NCBI RefSeq assembly: GCF_014194695.1
Contig: NZ_JACIAH010000001.1
Coordinates: 372,001 to 436,000 of the forward strand
Direction of reading: 5' to 3'
From: Rhizobium sp. BK399
GTDB lineage: Bacteria > Pseudomonadota > Alphaproteobacteria > Rhizobiales > Rhizobiaceae
DNA length: 64,000 nucleotides
How positions within the stretch are numbered: position 1 is the first letter of the stretch; every line of letters starts with the position of its first letter. Below the pieces are notes generated by a model. It saw only the letters and a program-made list of their open reading frames with translations, had not been told where the DNA came from and searched no databases. Made by a program: the position numbers and the translations under genes. Positions 53,035 to 61,627 of the stretch are shown piece after piece.

Positions 53035-53250
53035 TTAAGGGGCGGATTTGATCGCCGCCTTGGCAGTGACACGCCCGTAAATGGCAAGTAGGCCACCCAG
53101 CGCGCCGGCTATGTTGACGACCGAGTCGACCAACTGGCTCTTGTCTGCCGCAGCAAGGTCGATACCGGCAAAATGCAACACGGATGCGACGATCGAGATC
53201 AGCGCGCCCCAAATGGTCTTCGAACTGTACCAATCCTTCAGATCTATCAT
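53035..53250 (-). CDS. Holin-like small membrane protein
   Basis: Protein of 71 residues starting MIDLKDWYSSKTIWG, with two hydrophobic segments (about 16-30 and 50-66) separated by a polar DKSQ turn and a basic C-terminus. Length, topology and position after the GTA megatron gene suit a phage holin. AAGGAGAG precedes the ATG; the longer frame to 53283 overlaps gp15 and is unneeded. No endolysin gene is next to it. Confidence 0.7.
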   Translation of the reverse strand: MIDLKDWYSSKTIWGALISIVASVLHFAGIDLAAADKSQLVDSVVNIAGALGGLLAIYGRVTAKAAIKSAP

Positions 53251-53272
53251 CTTCTCTCCTTCACGATGAAAT

Positions 53273-56200
53273 TTAGAAAGCACATGTCACGCGTGCAGGA
53301 ATGCCGAGCGGCACGCGTTCGCCCAGTTGCCGAATACGCAGGCTGAGACTGTTTTGCGGTTGTCCGAAATCGGCAAGTTCGTCGGCGGACGGATAGATCC
53401 ACTGCGCTCTGTCGGATTCGTTCGCTCTCAGAACGACGTCGCCATCCAGAATTTCGACACGATACCGCTCGAACGGCTCGTCGAGGGGAATATCGGCTGC
53501 GAGCCAACTGTCGGCGCTGTCGCGCCCGCGCCTGATCCAGGTGATCTTCACGCCGTTGTCGCCGCGTGCGCATCGGATGTGGACGGGGGCAAGCGGCGTC
53601 TGCGCCCGCAACCCGCCCTCGAAGGCGAAGGGACCTGTCTTCCCCGTCGATGAGGCCGTTTCGGCAATCCAATTCAATCGCAGGCCCATTTCGTCGCTGC
53701 CGAGGCCAAGCGGTTTCACCGCCTCGTCGAGCAGCACAACGGCCGATCCGACTGCTGCCCCCGAAAACATCGCATCCTCCGTGCCGGCAAGCCCCCGCAG
53801 CAAGCCGCGCAGCGCCCAACGCCCGCGCGATATCTCCTCGGCCTCTCGGAACGCCAGGACTTCCCAGACATTGCGGACCGACAAGACCGCCAGAAGGTTG
53901 GCGCCGTTCAGGACTGAAGTCGCAGGTGCCGAGGCGAGGCCGCCATAGGACAGATCGAGTTCAAGCGGTCGCGACCAGTCGAAGCGGCCGATAACCCCTG
54001 CCGCAAGCGCACTTGTCAACGTGCCGATCCGCGCCGGCCGATCGAGCAGCACCCTACCCTTGTAACCTTCGCTCGTGGGAGACGACGACAGCCCGACCGT
54101 CGTCCACGGTTTTGCAAAGACTGCGCCCCGGGCATAGCTCGACGGATCGTTGCCATCGAACCGCGGCAGGTCAATCAAGTGGACGATCGGGGAAAACAGG
54201 TTCGAGCCGCCCTCGCCGCTCGGCTTTCCGGCGGCAATCGTCCCCGCCGTACTGCCGACAGACGAGGCGAATTCGCGCGCCTCCACCCGGCGTGCCTCAC
54301 CATCCTCGACGCGGCTGATCAGGAACCGGCCCGGTGGTCCGGGCAGCGCAATTACGTCGCCAGTCTGGATACGCACCTCATTCGGCGGAAGCGAGAACCG
54401 GATGGACCGCCGGGCAACGCGATTGTCGCGCAGCAATGCCTCGGCGGCGGCAAGCGCCGTCTCCTCGGGCATGACGGCATTGAGGTCCTGCTCAATGATC
54501 CGATTTGTCGATTGCGACACGCGATGGGAGCGAGCGCTTGCCTGCTCGTAATCGAGGTCGGGATTGTAGAAGCTCAGCAGGGCTTCAGCCGCAAAATCAC
54601 TGTCATGACCACGCGTTTCCTGCCATAGCGGCTCGTCTTCGCGGTCCACAAGAATGTCGACCGGCAGCGCCGGCAGGCTCGCCCACATGCGCGACCGGAA
54701 GCGCAGACGCCCCGCATCCTCGATCGCATCGATCTGAAACGCTTCCAGGAGCGGCTCGATCAGCCTGCGCGCGGATGCGATATCCCCCTGCACATATCCC
54801 AACAGATCGCCGCTCACCTCAGACACGTCGAAATTGTCAAAGCCGTGATCTCGCAGCAGAGCAGCCACCACCTCAGCCAGCGTGCCGCTGCCGAGCCTGC
54901 CGTTCAGCCAATGTCCGATACGCCAGTTGGCACCGTCGTTCCATGTCGAGGTATTCTGCGGAAAGGCAGGAAAGGGCCGCGCGTCCCACGACCAGACGAA
55001 AAGGTGCGCCGGATCGACCATTCCGGCCAGAGGACCGCCACCGCCCCACCACGTGTGATGGGCCTCCAGAAAACGCCGCTGCATGGTGTCGGCGCGCGTA
55101 CGGTTGGAAAAGTAGGGAACAGCACTTTCCGCGGACTTGGGATCGGCAAAGATGTTCGGTTGGTTTGCGCCCTTGTCGATGGCACCGCAGCCTAGTTCGG
55201 TGAACCAGACAGGCTTGCTGCGCGGAAGCCACGATGTCGGCGTCGGGATTTCCACGCCGCCGATCCGCTCATGATGCTGATCGGACCACCAACCCGCGAT
55301 ATCCTTGTAGCGGAAAACCCAAGGCTTTCCGACAAGCTCGTCCGAAATCGGACTACGCTGCCTCGCCCGGCGAGCCGCATCGCTCGCGTAATACCAATCG
55401 AAACCCTCGCCTGCAGTGATCGCGGTGGTCAACGCCCGGAAGTCATCGCCGGTCCGGAAACCATCAGGATTGGCGTTCGCGAGATCGTCGTCCCGCCAGT
55501 CCGCCAGTGGCATGTAGTTGTCGATGCCGATGGCATCGATCGCCGGCGACGACCAGAGCGGATCGAGGTTGAAATAGACGTCGCCGCTTCCATCCTGCGG
55601 ATGGTAGCCGAAGTATTCGCTCCAATCGGCACCGTAAGTCAGTTTCGTCGCCGGCAGGAGCGACTTCACATCGGCTGCGAGAGCCGTCAGCGCCGCGACG
55701 AATGGAAAGCTGTTGGCTCCATCGCGCACCTGCGTCAGCCCGCGCAATTCCGATCCGACAATGAACCCGTCGACACCACCCGCCGCCTTTGCCAGTTGCG
55801 CGTAGTGCAGGATGAAGCGGCGGTAACTGGCCTCGCCGCCGACATAGGTCACACGCTGCCCGTCAACGAAAAAATCGGTTGCCTGCGCCGCCCCGGTGAA
55901 GGCGGACAGTTGGCCTGCAGCCTCTGCGGTCCGGTCCACGGTTTCCACCTGGCCAATCGCCGGATAGCAGGTGATCCGCCCTCGCCAGGGATAGGAAGGC
56001 TGAGCCGAAGCCCCATAGGGATCCGGGAGGCTGTTGCCGGCTGGAATATCCATCATCACGAAGGGATAGAGGTAGACCGCCAACCCACGCGCCTTGAGAT
56101 CGGCAATTGCCGAGACAACACTCGCGTCGTCGGGCGTGCCGCCATAGGCGGGACCGCCGCCGCTCCTGCTGACAAGGTGAGCGGTTCCGCGCAAGTAGCC

Positions 56201-57106
56201 GGAGACCGACCATGGGCTGCTTTCGTTGCGCGCCGACACTTCCACGCCCGGCAGGATCTGACATTCGCCCGCGCGCAGGTCGGTCCCGAACCATGAGACG
56301 ACAAGCGCAACACGCTCGAGATTTGGGCAGAGCGCCGTCAGCTCGTCGATCGAGACCTCCCAGTCGGTCAGCCCCTGCAGGCTGTTGCGGTTCAGGACTC
56401 GCGCGCTGCCTGCCCCGGTGCTTTCGGAGACGGCGACCGTGCGATAACCATGCTCGGTCGCGCCGGGAATGATGCAGACAGCCTTGATCTGGTTTTCCAG
56501 CGTGCCGATCGGGCGGATCACCTCGAACTGCAGCAAAGGAATGCGGTTACCATAGGAATCCAACGGCAACCGCTCGAAGACGACATAGGCAAGCCCGCGA
56601 TAGGCGGGCGCCATGCCCGCTCCCTGCTTCGCCTCGATCAAGGGATCCGGCTGCTGATCACGATCCCCGGGATAGAACCGCATCTCGATCTGCGTCAGGT
56701 CGAGCTCCTTGCCATCAGCCCAGACCCGGCGAACACAGGCGACAGGTCCCTCGCTAAGCCCGATCGCCAGATTGGCAAAGTAGCGGAATGTCTCGACCCG
56801 CGCGCCACTCGACGACTTTCCGCCCCTGCGCTCGCTCGTCACCTGCTCCTCGAAGCGTGTCGCCCAGATCAGCGTTCCGCCCACGCGTGCCGTTCCGTAA
56901 ACCCTGTTGATCGCCGTCCCTTCGTCTGCGCCGGGGATGCGCGCCGTCGAAAGGTGCGCCCCGCGAACCGTCGAGCTGCGGGAAAGCAAGGCGTGATCGA
57001 CGACGCTTCCGGCGAGCGCGCCGGCTGCGCGGCCGATGACAGCGCCAACCGGGCCGAAGACACTGCCGAGAGCAGCGCCGGCCGCTTGAAAGAGAAGTGT
57101 TGCCAT
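53273..57106 (-). CDS. GTA baseplate megatron protein (gp15-like)
   Basis: Protein of 1277 residues, homologous in layout to RcGTA gp15 (rcc01698). A hydrophobic, Ala/Gly-rich N-terminus (LGSVFGPVGAVIGRAAGALAGS) precedes a TIM-barrel-like GTA domain (about 420-720, with GVDGFIVGSELRGLTQ, LTYGADWSEYFGYHP and PVWFTELGCGAIDKG) and a phage-tail C-terminal part. It forms the baseplate centre of the particle and may contact the cell envelope. It follows gp14 by 33 bases. No internal stop, so it appears intact. Confidence 0.9.
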   Translation of the reverse strand: MATLLFQAAGAALGSVFGPVGAVIGRAAGALAGSVVDHALLSRSSTVRGAHLSTARIPGADEGTAINRVYGTARVGGTLIWATRFEEQVTSERRGGKSSSGARVETFRYFANLAIGLSEGPVACVRRVWADGKELDLTQIEMRFYPGDRDQQPDPLIEAKQGAGMAPAYRGLAYVVFERLPLDSYGNRIPLLQFEVIRPIGTLENQIKAVCIIPGATEHGYRTVAVSESTGAGSARVLNRNSLQGLTDWEVSIDELTALCPNLERVALVVSWFGTDLRAGECQILPGVEVSARNESSPWSVSGYLRGTAHLVSRSGGGPAYGGTPDDASVVSAIADLKARGLAVYLYPFVMMDIPAGNSLPDPYGASAQPSYPWRGRITCYPAIGQVETVDRTAEAAGQLSAFTGAAQATDFFVDGQRVTYVGGEASYRRFILHYAQLAKAAGGVDGFIVGSELRGLTQVRDGANSFPFVAALTALAADVKSLLPATKLTYGADWSEYFGYHPQDGSGDVYFNLDPLWSSPAIDAIGIDNYMPLADWRDDDLANANPDGFRTGDDFRALTTAITAGEGFDWYYASDAARRARQRSPISDELVGKPWVFRYKDIAGWWSDQHHERIGGVEIPTPTSWLPRSKPVWFTELGCGAIDKGANQPNIFADPKSAESAVPYFSNRTRADTMQRRFLEAHHTWWGGGGPLAGMVDPAHLFVWSWDARPFPAFPQNTSTWNDGANWRIGHWLNGRLGSGTLAEVVAALLRDHGFDNFDVSEVSGDLLGYVQGDIASARRLIEPLLEAFQIDAIEDAGRLRFRSRMWASLPALPVDILVDREDEPLWQETRGHDSDFAAEALLSFYNPDLDYEQASARSHRVSQSTNRIIEQDLNAVMPEETALAAAEALLRDNRVARRSIRFSLPPNEVRIQTGDVIALPGPPGRFLISRVEDGEARRVEAREFASSVGSTAGTIAAGKPSGEGGSNLFSPIVHLIDLPRFDGNDPSSYARGAVFAKPWTTVGLSSSPTSEGYKGRVLLDRPARIGTLTSALAAGVIGRFDWSRPLELDLSYGGLASAPATSVLNGANLLAVLSVRNVWEVLAFREAEEISRGRWALRGLLRGLAGTEDAMFSGAAVGSAVVLLDEAVKPLGLGSDEMGLRLNWIAETASSTGKTGPFAFEGGLRAQTPLAPVHIRCARGDNGVKITWIRRGRDSADSWLAADIPLDEPFERYRVEILDGDVVLRANESDRAQWIYPSADELADFGQPQNSLSLRIRQLGERVPLGIPARVTCAF

Positions 57107-57139
57107 GAACCACCGGAAAATGAAGAGGAATTGCCGGCT

Positions 57140-57589
57140 TCAGCCGGAAACGGAGCAACGTTCGGGAAAGCGAAACACAGCCACAATCCGCCTGCGCCAA
57201 CTCGGCACCAGCGGCGAACAGACGACCGAAGCCTGCTCATAGGCATGGATGAATTGCCGTTCGCCGGCGAGAATGCCGGCATGCTTCGCCGCCATATCCG
57301 GCCGCCAGCGGAACAGCAGCACATCGCCCGGCTGCGCTTGCGTCAGCGGCAGCGGCGTTCCGAAGTGTTTCAGCGCCGCAGCCATCAGGCGGTCCGTGCC
57401 GCTGCGCTCGGCCCAGTCAGGCGCATAGGGCGGCGGGAGTTCCGGTTCGTCGCCATAGACGTCCCGCCACACGCCACGGATCAAGCCGAGACAATCGCAC
57501 CCGACGCTTTTGGTCGACGCCTGGTGGCGATAGGGCGTTCCGATCCAGCTCTCGGCAGCGTTCAGCACCTTCTCTGCAAAGGGTCTCAT
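57140..57589 (-). CDS. GTA NlpC/P60 peptidase (gp14-like)
   Basis: Protein of 149 residues. NlpC/P60 fold with catalytic Cys in VGCDCLGLIRGV (near 30-34) and His in KHAGILAGE (near 103). In RcGTA the counterpart cleaves peptidoglycan peptide bonds during DNA delivery. Its start overlaps the gp13 stop by ATGA, so it is coupled within the tail operon. Confidence 0.9.
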   Translation of the reverse strand: MRPFAEKVLNAAESWIGTPYRHQASTKSVGCDCLGLIRGVWRDVYGDEPELPPPYAPDWAERSGTDRLMAAALKHFGTPLPLTQAQPGDVLLFRWRPDMAAKHAGILAGERQFIHAYEQASVVCSPLVPSWRRRIVAVFRFPERCSVSG

Positions 57590-58470
57590 TTGAACAGCGC
57601 GCTCCCGTCGTGAACGGTCTCGTCATCGGCGTAGGTGTACGCGAAGTCTGCACCTGGTATGTGCGGAAACCCTTGAAAATTCAGTTGGTTGGAAAACTTT
57701 GTTCGGCAGGTGGCAAAAGCCTTGTCGCATCCGGCCGTCAACCGGACCCGGTCGCCGATCTCAGGCAGGACGGTCAGCGGCAGCCACAATGTCACCTCGC
57801 CTTCCGTCTCAGAATACGACTCGGCGATCCCGCCTTGCCCCTCGGCTACGCCATCAAGAAAAGCCAGTTCCCCGAAACGGAAGAAGCCGTCGCCCAAGCT
57901 GCCGATACCGGAAACCTGGATATGGCTTTCATCACGCACCAGCACCACGATGCCTTCAGCGCGAAACTGCGGCTGGGCCAGATCGACACCGCACCTGCCG
58001 TCCCCAAGCGCCGCATCACAACGCCTGCCGTAGACGCGCCCCTGCGGCTGGTTCAGGCGATGGGCAAAGCTTCGAAGCTCGGCACGAAACTGACCGGCAT
58101 CGCGAACGACCTCGCCGATTTCCTGCACCTTGATCAGCAAGTGCTGCGCGGGCACCGACCAGTTGACGAGGAAAACCTCCACGCGGGCGCCGTCATAGGC
58201 GCCGCGTTGAAGGTCGTCCTCGGTGATCGCATCGCTGGAGAAGCCGCCCGCAACGTCGCTGGTCGCCTCCGGGAGACCGGCCTCCTCCTCGGTCGCACTT
58301 GCAGAGAAGCCACTGGCAGCGGTGAAGCTGGTATCGGCGAAGGCGAGGTCGTGGTCATGCTCGGTAAAACCGAGGACGACGCCATCTCGCCTCATCACTC
58401 GCCAGGCATGGCAAAGTGTCGTCGCGTCGCAATCGAGATGCATCGCCAGAGATGGGTCGATGGTTCTCAC
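57586..58470 (-). CDS. GTA DUF2163 protein (gp13-like, baseplate hub)
   Basis: Protein of 294 residues with the DUF2163 and phage BR0599-like C-terminal part (YGRRCDAALGDGRCGVDL and CRTKFSNQLNFQGFPHIPG, Cys-containing). GTG start at 58470, coupled as GTGA to the end of gp12, with GGAG upstream; the longer in-frame extension to 58854 is a shadow of gp12. Hub of the tail baseplate in RcGTA. Confidence 0.88.
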   Translation of the reverse strand: MRTIDPSLAMHLDCDATTLCHAWRVMRRDGVVLGFTEHDHDLAFADTSFTAASGFSASATEEEAGLPEATSDVAGGFSSDAITEDDLQRGAYDGARVEVFLVNWSVPAQHLLIKVQEIGEVVRDAGQFRAELRSFAHRLNQPQGRVYGRRCDAALGDGRCGVDLAQPQFRAEGIVVLVRDESHIQVSGIGSLGDGFFRFGELAFLDGVAEGQGGIAESYSETEGEVTLWLPLTVLPEIGDRVRLTAGCDKAFATCRTKFSNQLNFQGFPHIPGADFAYTYADDETVHDGSALFK

Positions 58471-59108
58471 GGTACAATCTCCGTCAGCGGAATTGTCGGG
58501 ATCCGTCCGGTGTTGAAGGCCGACAGATTGACGTCGATCCGACCCGTCGCGAAGCGAACCGGCACATCGAATTCGAAGCCTGCGGTAATGGCAGCACCCG
58601 CAGCAGGAATATGACCGGCAGCAAAGCTGACGAGGCCAGTCGCGGCATCGCAGGCAAAGGCGGAAGGGCCTTGCTCGACGCCATCCACGGCAACGATCAC
58701 CGAGTCTGCCGCCGGCTTGCGGATGGTTCGAACGGTGCTCGCGGCCGCGTCTCCGTAGGTCTTGGCAAGCTGAAAGCTCGCCGTCGTGCCGTCTCCGGTG
58801 CCGATAAGCTGATCGAATGCCGTCACCGGCACATCCGGTCGCCCAGTCGTCCAATCGACCGGATCGCGAAAGCGAAACCCATAGAGTTCACCGCTGCGCG
58901 CCTCGAAAAACTCCAGGACCTCATAGAGATCGGTGAAAGAGCGCAGCCCAGAGCCCGCATCGTAGCTGCGCCGCGCATCGCGCCAGCGGCTGTTGCGGCT
59001 TTCGCGGCCGTTGGAAAGGTTGACGATGTCGGTGCGCCTGACAGGGCCGCCGCTCGTCGAGAGCGACAGGCGCAGCGGAAAGCGCACCTCGTGGAAGCCG
59101 TTTGCCAT
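58467..59108 (-). CDS. GTA DUF2460 protein (gp12-like, distal tail)
   Basis: Protein of 213 residues starting MANGFHEVRFPLRLSL, with LYEVLEFFEARSGELYGFRFRDPVDW, the DUF2460 hallmark, and TASFQLAKTYG. ATG at 59108 has GAGG six bases upstream; the upstream frame is noncoding. It corresponds to the distal tail protein joining tube and baseplate. Confidence 0.88.
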   Translation of the reverse strand: MANGFHEVRFPLRLSLSTSGGPVRRTDIVNLSNGRESRNSRWRDARRSYDAGSGLRSFTDLYEVLEFFEARSGELYGFRFRDPVDWTTGRPDVPVTAFDQLIGTGDGTTASFQLAKTYGDAAASTVRTIRKPAADSVIVAVDGVEQGPSAFACDAATGLVSFAAGHIPAAGAAITAGFEFDVPVRFATGRIDVNLSAFNTGRIPTIPLTEIVP

Positions 59109-59115
59109 GATTGCC

Positions 59116-59661
59116 TCAAAGGTTGCGCTGGCCGCGCATCGCCGTGCGCGCCAGCATCGCAGAGATCTGCGCTTCGCTCTTCTGAAAGCTCTGCGCATCC
59201 GAAGTCGTGACGTTGAAGACGATCTGCGGGCCGGCCGATCCGCCTGACGCAGCAACGCCGAGCGCACCATCGGCGCCCCGTTTCAGCGGCAGGATCGCCT
59301 CGCTGCCAGCCTCGCCCATCAGGCCCATGTTGCCGCCCATCGGGAAGTAGGTCGGCTGCGAAACCACGCCGCCATCGGCGAAAGGCAGGAGCTTGCCGAA
59401 ACCGCCGAGAAGGTTCGACGCAGCGCCCGAGATCATCGTCTCCAGCGGCTTCAATCCGGCCGACAGCGCGATATCGGCGAGCCGATTGCCGAGGCTGCGC
59501 AGCACATCATCGAGGCCCTTGCCGCCATCGGCAGCACTGCGCAGCGCGCTCGACAGCGCCGAGCCGAACGAGCGCGAGCGGGTCTCTAGGCCATCGAGCG
59601 TACGTTGCAGGGTTTCGGCCTGCACGGCCATGGCGGAGAGGTCGGCGTCGTCAGTCTCCAT
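59116..59661 (-). CDS. GTA tail tape measure protein (gp11-like)
   Basis: Protein of 181 residues, very short for a tape measure but usual for GTAs, which have short tails. A helical N-terminal half (about 1-85) is followed by FADGGVVSQPTYFPMGGNMGLMGEAGSEAILPL, the conserved glycine-rich tape-measure end. Its start overlaps the gp10.1 frame by 11 bases and it lies 7 bases before gp12. Confidence 0.86.
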   Translation of the reverse strand: METDDADLSAMAVQAETLQRTLDGLETRSRSFGSALSSALRSAADGGKGLDDVLRSLGNRLADIALSAGLKPLETMISGAASNLLGGFGKLLPFADGGVVSQPTYFPMGGNMGLMGEAGSEAILPLKRGADGALGVAASGGSAGPQIVFNVTTSDAQSFQKSEAQISAMLARTAMRGQRNL

Positions 59662-59896
59662 GATCGTTCCTTCGTTTCGAGGGTGTCAGGCCGTCCGGAA
59701 ATTGCGCCATCAGCGCGCCGAGATCGGCCCGGGCGACGGCGCTGCGCGGCGCCAATCCACCGGCAACGGCGTGAAATTCGACGGGTGTCATTGTCCAGAA
59801 GATTGCGGGAGGCAGCCGCAGCAGACAGAGGCCGACGTGGAGGACGCGCGCCCAGGGGAAAGGCGTCGCGCGATCGGCCTCGATATCTGCTGCGGC
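59651..59896 (-). CDS. GTA tail assembly chaperone frame (gp10.1-like), no normal start
   Basis: The frame encodes FPWARVLHVGLCLLRLPPAIFWTMTPVEF, the signature of the rcc01693 family (Phage_TAC_6). No ATG, GTG or TTG lies between the gp10 stop and this conserved segment. The first ATG (59791) would remove it and leave only 46 residues. The frame opens in -1 relation to gp10 at the gp10 stop, which is preceded by C5T3. Expression as a gp10 fusion by -1 frameshifting, as for lambda G/GT, is the simplest explanation. A nonstandard start or a recent mutation is the alternative. Confidence 0.7.
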   Translation of the reverse strand, partial: AAADIEADRATPFPWARVLHVGLCLLRLPPAIFWTMTPVEFHAVAGGLAPRSAVARADLGALMAQFPDGLTPSKRRNDHGD

Positions 59897-60252
59897 TAAA
59901 GGGGGCGCGCGGCAATCTCCGCGCTCTCCCCGATGAATGTCGCGGCAAGCAGGTTGCCGACGACAACAGCGCAACCGGCAATGCCGCCATCGATGCTGGC
60001 CTCCGCCACTTCCTGATCGGAATAGAGATTGCCGCCGCCGCGAAGGCCGGCGCCGATGATGCGGATCATGTCGGCTGCCTTCAGCTGTCCGCGCGAGAAG
60101 CGCTCGGCCAGACCCACGAGATTGTCCGTGGAAAACGCTGTCTCCAGTTCCGCCAACGCGCCGAGCGTCAGGCAAAGGATCCGCTGTTCACCATCGATGA
60201 CAGCCTCGATCTCGCCGCGGCGCCGGTTCGCCCTTGCACCCGCCGCCCGCAT
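59896..60252 (-). CDS. GTA gp10-like tail protein (Phage_TAC_11)
   Basis: Protein of 118 residues with the GTA-gp10 pattern: GEIEAVIDGEQRILCLTLGALAELETAF, DNLVGLAERFSRG and DMIRIIGAGLRGGG. This family is classed with phage tail assembly chaperones. Its ATG overlaps the gp9 stop (TGATG). It ends ARPL with codons on a CCCCCTTT run followed by TAG, from which the gp10.1 frame continues in -1. Confidence 0.88.
   Translation of the reverse strand: MRAAGARANRRRGEIEAVIDGEQRILCLTLGALAELETAFSTDNLVGLAERFSRGQLKAADMIRIIGAGLRGGGNLYSDQEVAEASIDGGIAGCAVVVGNLLAATFIGESAEIAARPL
59898..59905 (-). promoter_or_regulatory. Candidate -1 frameshift site CCCCCTTT
   Basis: Minus-strand CCCCCTTT ends with the first base of the gp10 TAG stop. 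A -1 slip of Pro-tRNA from CCC to CCC keeps full pairing and continues as Pro-Pro-Leu-Ala into the gp10.1 frame. It is not a classical X-XXY-YYZ heptamer. Confidence 0.4.
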
Positions 60253-60659
60253 CAGAGCGCCTCGAAGTTGATGGCGCCGGCCGACTCCAGCGCCAGCTCG
60301 AACATCACCTCGCCGTTATACTGGCCGGAATATTCGAGCGCGCTCGCCTGGAACGGTCCCGTCACCATGCCGAAACCGGGGACGATGATCTGCCAGCTCA
60401 GGATCGACGCGTTGAAGAAGGCATTCCGCACCAGGCCATCGGAGGCTGCATCCTTGAAGATGCCGGCGCCCGAGACCGACGCGCGCTGCACGCCGGCGCC
60501 ACCCAGCAGCTCACGCCAGCGCCCGGCGCTCTCGGCGTCGGTGACGTCGACGGTTTCAGCGTTGAATGCCAGCCGTTTCGACCGCAGCCCTGCTACCGTT
60601 TCGTAAGCCGTGCCGTTGAATATCTTCAGGAGCAGGTCCTTGCCCTTCTGCGCCACCAT
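60252..60659 (-). CDS. GTA major tail protein (gp9-like)
   Basis: Protein of 135 residues of the TP901-1-like major tail family: MVAQKGKDLLLKIFNG, FNAETVDVTD, WRELLGGAGVQ and the C-terminal YSGQYNGEVMFELALESAG. It forms the tail tube. ATG at 60659 with AAGGATCGG upstream; the frame beyond is not coding. First gene of the gp9-gp15 block, located only 20 bases after a terminator hairpin that follows the HAD gene. Confidence 0.9.
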   Translation of the reverse strand: MVAQKGKDLLLKIFNGTAYETVAGLRSKRLAFNAETVDVTDAESAGRWRELLGGAGVQRASVSGAGIFKDAASDGLVRNAFFNASILSWQIIVPGFGMVTGPFQASALEYSGQYNGEVMFELALESAGAINFEAL

Positions 60660-60679
60660 CGTCCGATCCTTTCGACATG

Positions 60680-60700
60680 AAAAAGGCGCCCGAAGGCGCC
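60680..60700 (-). terminator. Strong terminator between HAD gene and gp9
   Basis: On the minus strand GGCGCC-TTCG-GGCGCC (60700 to 60685) is followed by five T residues (60684-60680). UUCG tetraloop and T-tract make it a textbook terminator. It ends 20 bases upstream of the gp9 start codon. Confidence 0.88.
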
Positions 60701-60744
60701 GTCGTGCAGTTCCAAATGGGAGCCTCGCTCCGGTGCGTTGTCCC

Positions 60745-61389
60745 TTACAGCCACCATTCGCGCAGGCGCGGATGGCGCCGGATGTCCTGCTCACTGCAGT
60801 AGGCCGTGCCGTCCCATCCCGCCTGCGCCGCCAGCGCTACAATCTCGGGCTGATCGTCGAAAAACAGCGGGCGCTCATCGCCGGAAATCCCCAGTGCGGC
60901 GTTGATAGCCTCGAAGAAACGGATATCTTTTTTGGGATGACCGATCTCGGCGCTGTAGAAAATGCCGTCGAAGAGCCTGGAAAGGCCAAGGTCGTTCCAC
61001 AAATATCGTGCGCGGAAATGTTCCTGGCCGGTTGCCAGATACAGCTTCATATCGGCTGCCCGGCGCAGCTCGGACACCAGCTCAATAACCGATGCATTGA
61101 GATTTGAATCTTTTTCAAACCAATACTGCATGAAAGAGCTCACGCTGCCGGCATAGCCAACCTGCGGAAGCACTTCGGCAAGCGCTGTCTTCAAATCGCT
61201 TTGCCCAGTCACGCATGCAAACATCCGGCTTTGGGAGCGATCGCCAGGCGTTCCGAAAAAGAGCTGTTGGAACGCATCGCGATCCACACCCAGATCGTCT
61301 TCGATTGTCATATCCCAAGGCTTGCGCAGTTCCGGATTGGCGTGCCATCCATCGATCAGCACACCGTCGACATCGAAGAAGATTTTCAC
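60745..61389 (-). CDS. HAD superfamily hydrolase, within the GTA cluster
   Basis: Protein of 214 residues. FFDVDGVLID carries the two catalytic Asp, YLATGQ the motif II Thr, GHPKKDI the motif III Lys, and LFFDDQPE the motif IV acids, as in HAD-IA phosphatases. GTG start at 61389 because the motif begins four residues in; the extension to 61548 has no family sequence. Substrate unknown. It has no GTA counterpart and is divergent from the MFS gene. Confidence 0.85.
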   Translation of the reverse strand: MKIFFDVDGVLIDGWHANPELRKPWDMTIEDDLGVDRDAFQQLFFGTPGDRSQSRMFACVTGQSDLKTALAEVLPQVGYAGSVSSFMQYWFEKDSNLNASVIELVSELRRAADMKLYLATGQEHFRARYLWNDLGLSRLFDGIFYSAEIGHPKKDIRFFEAINAALGISGDERPLFFDDQPEIVALAAQAGWDGTAYCSEQDIRRHPRLREWWL

Positions 61390-61627
61390 CGTCCACTCGC
61401 TTTGTTGAATCGCAATCCAACACAACTTACGCCAACGGTGCCGCCATGCAACCACAATGGCCGATTGTGCTCGACGCTGCGATCGGTTCTCTCCTGAGCG
61501 GCAGCTCCGACAGAGAAAACAGGCGCAGCCGGCGCCCGTAGGTGTCATCCACTTGTCACTTTCAACCAGTCGGCGAAGCTGCTACGACCTTGCCCGCCCC
61601 TACCCCATTCGCGTCAAAGCCCGCCTC

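Noticed and set aside
55271..56296. Plus-strand open frame of 341 codons inside gp15
   Set aside because: Shadow of the megatron gene; composition is typical of reverse-frame translation and no motif is present.
59651..59791. gp10.1 starting at the internal ATG
   Set aside because: It would delete the conserved FPW...FW segment, and no ribosome-binding site stands out ahead of it.
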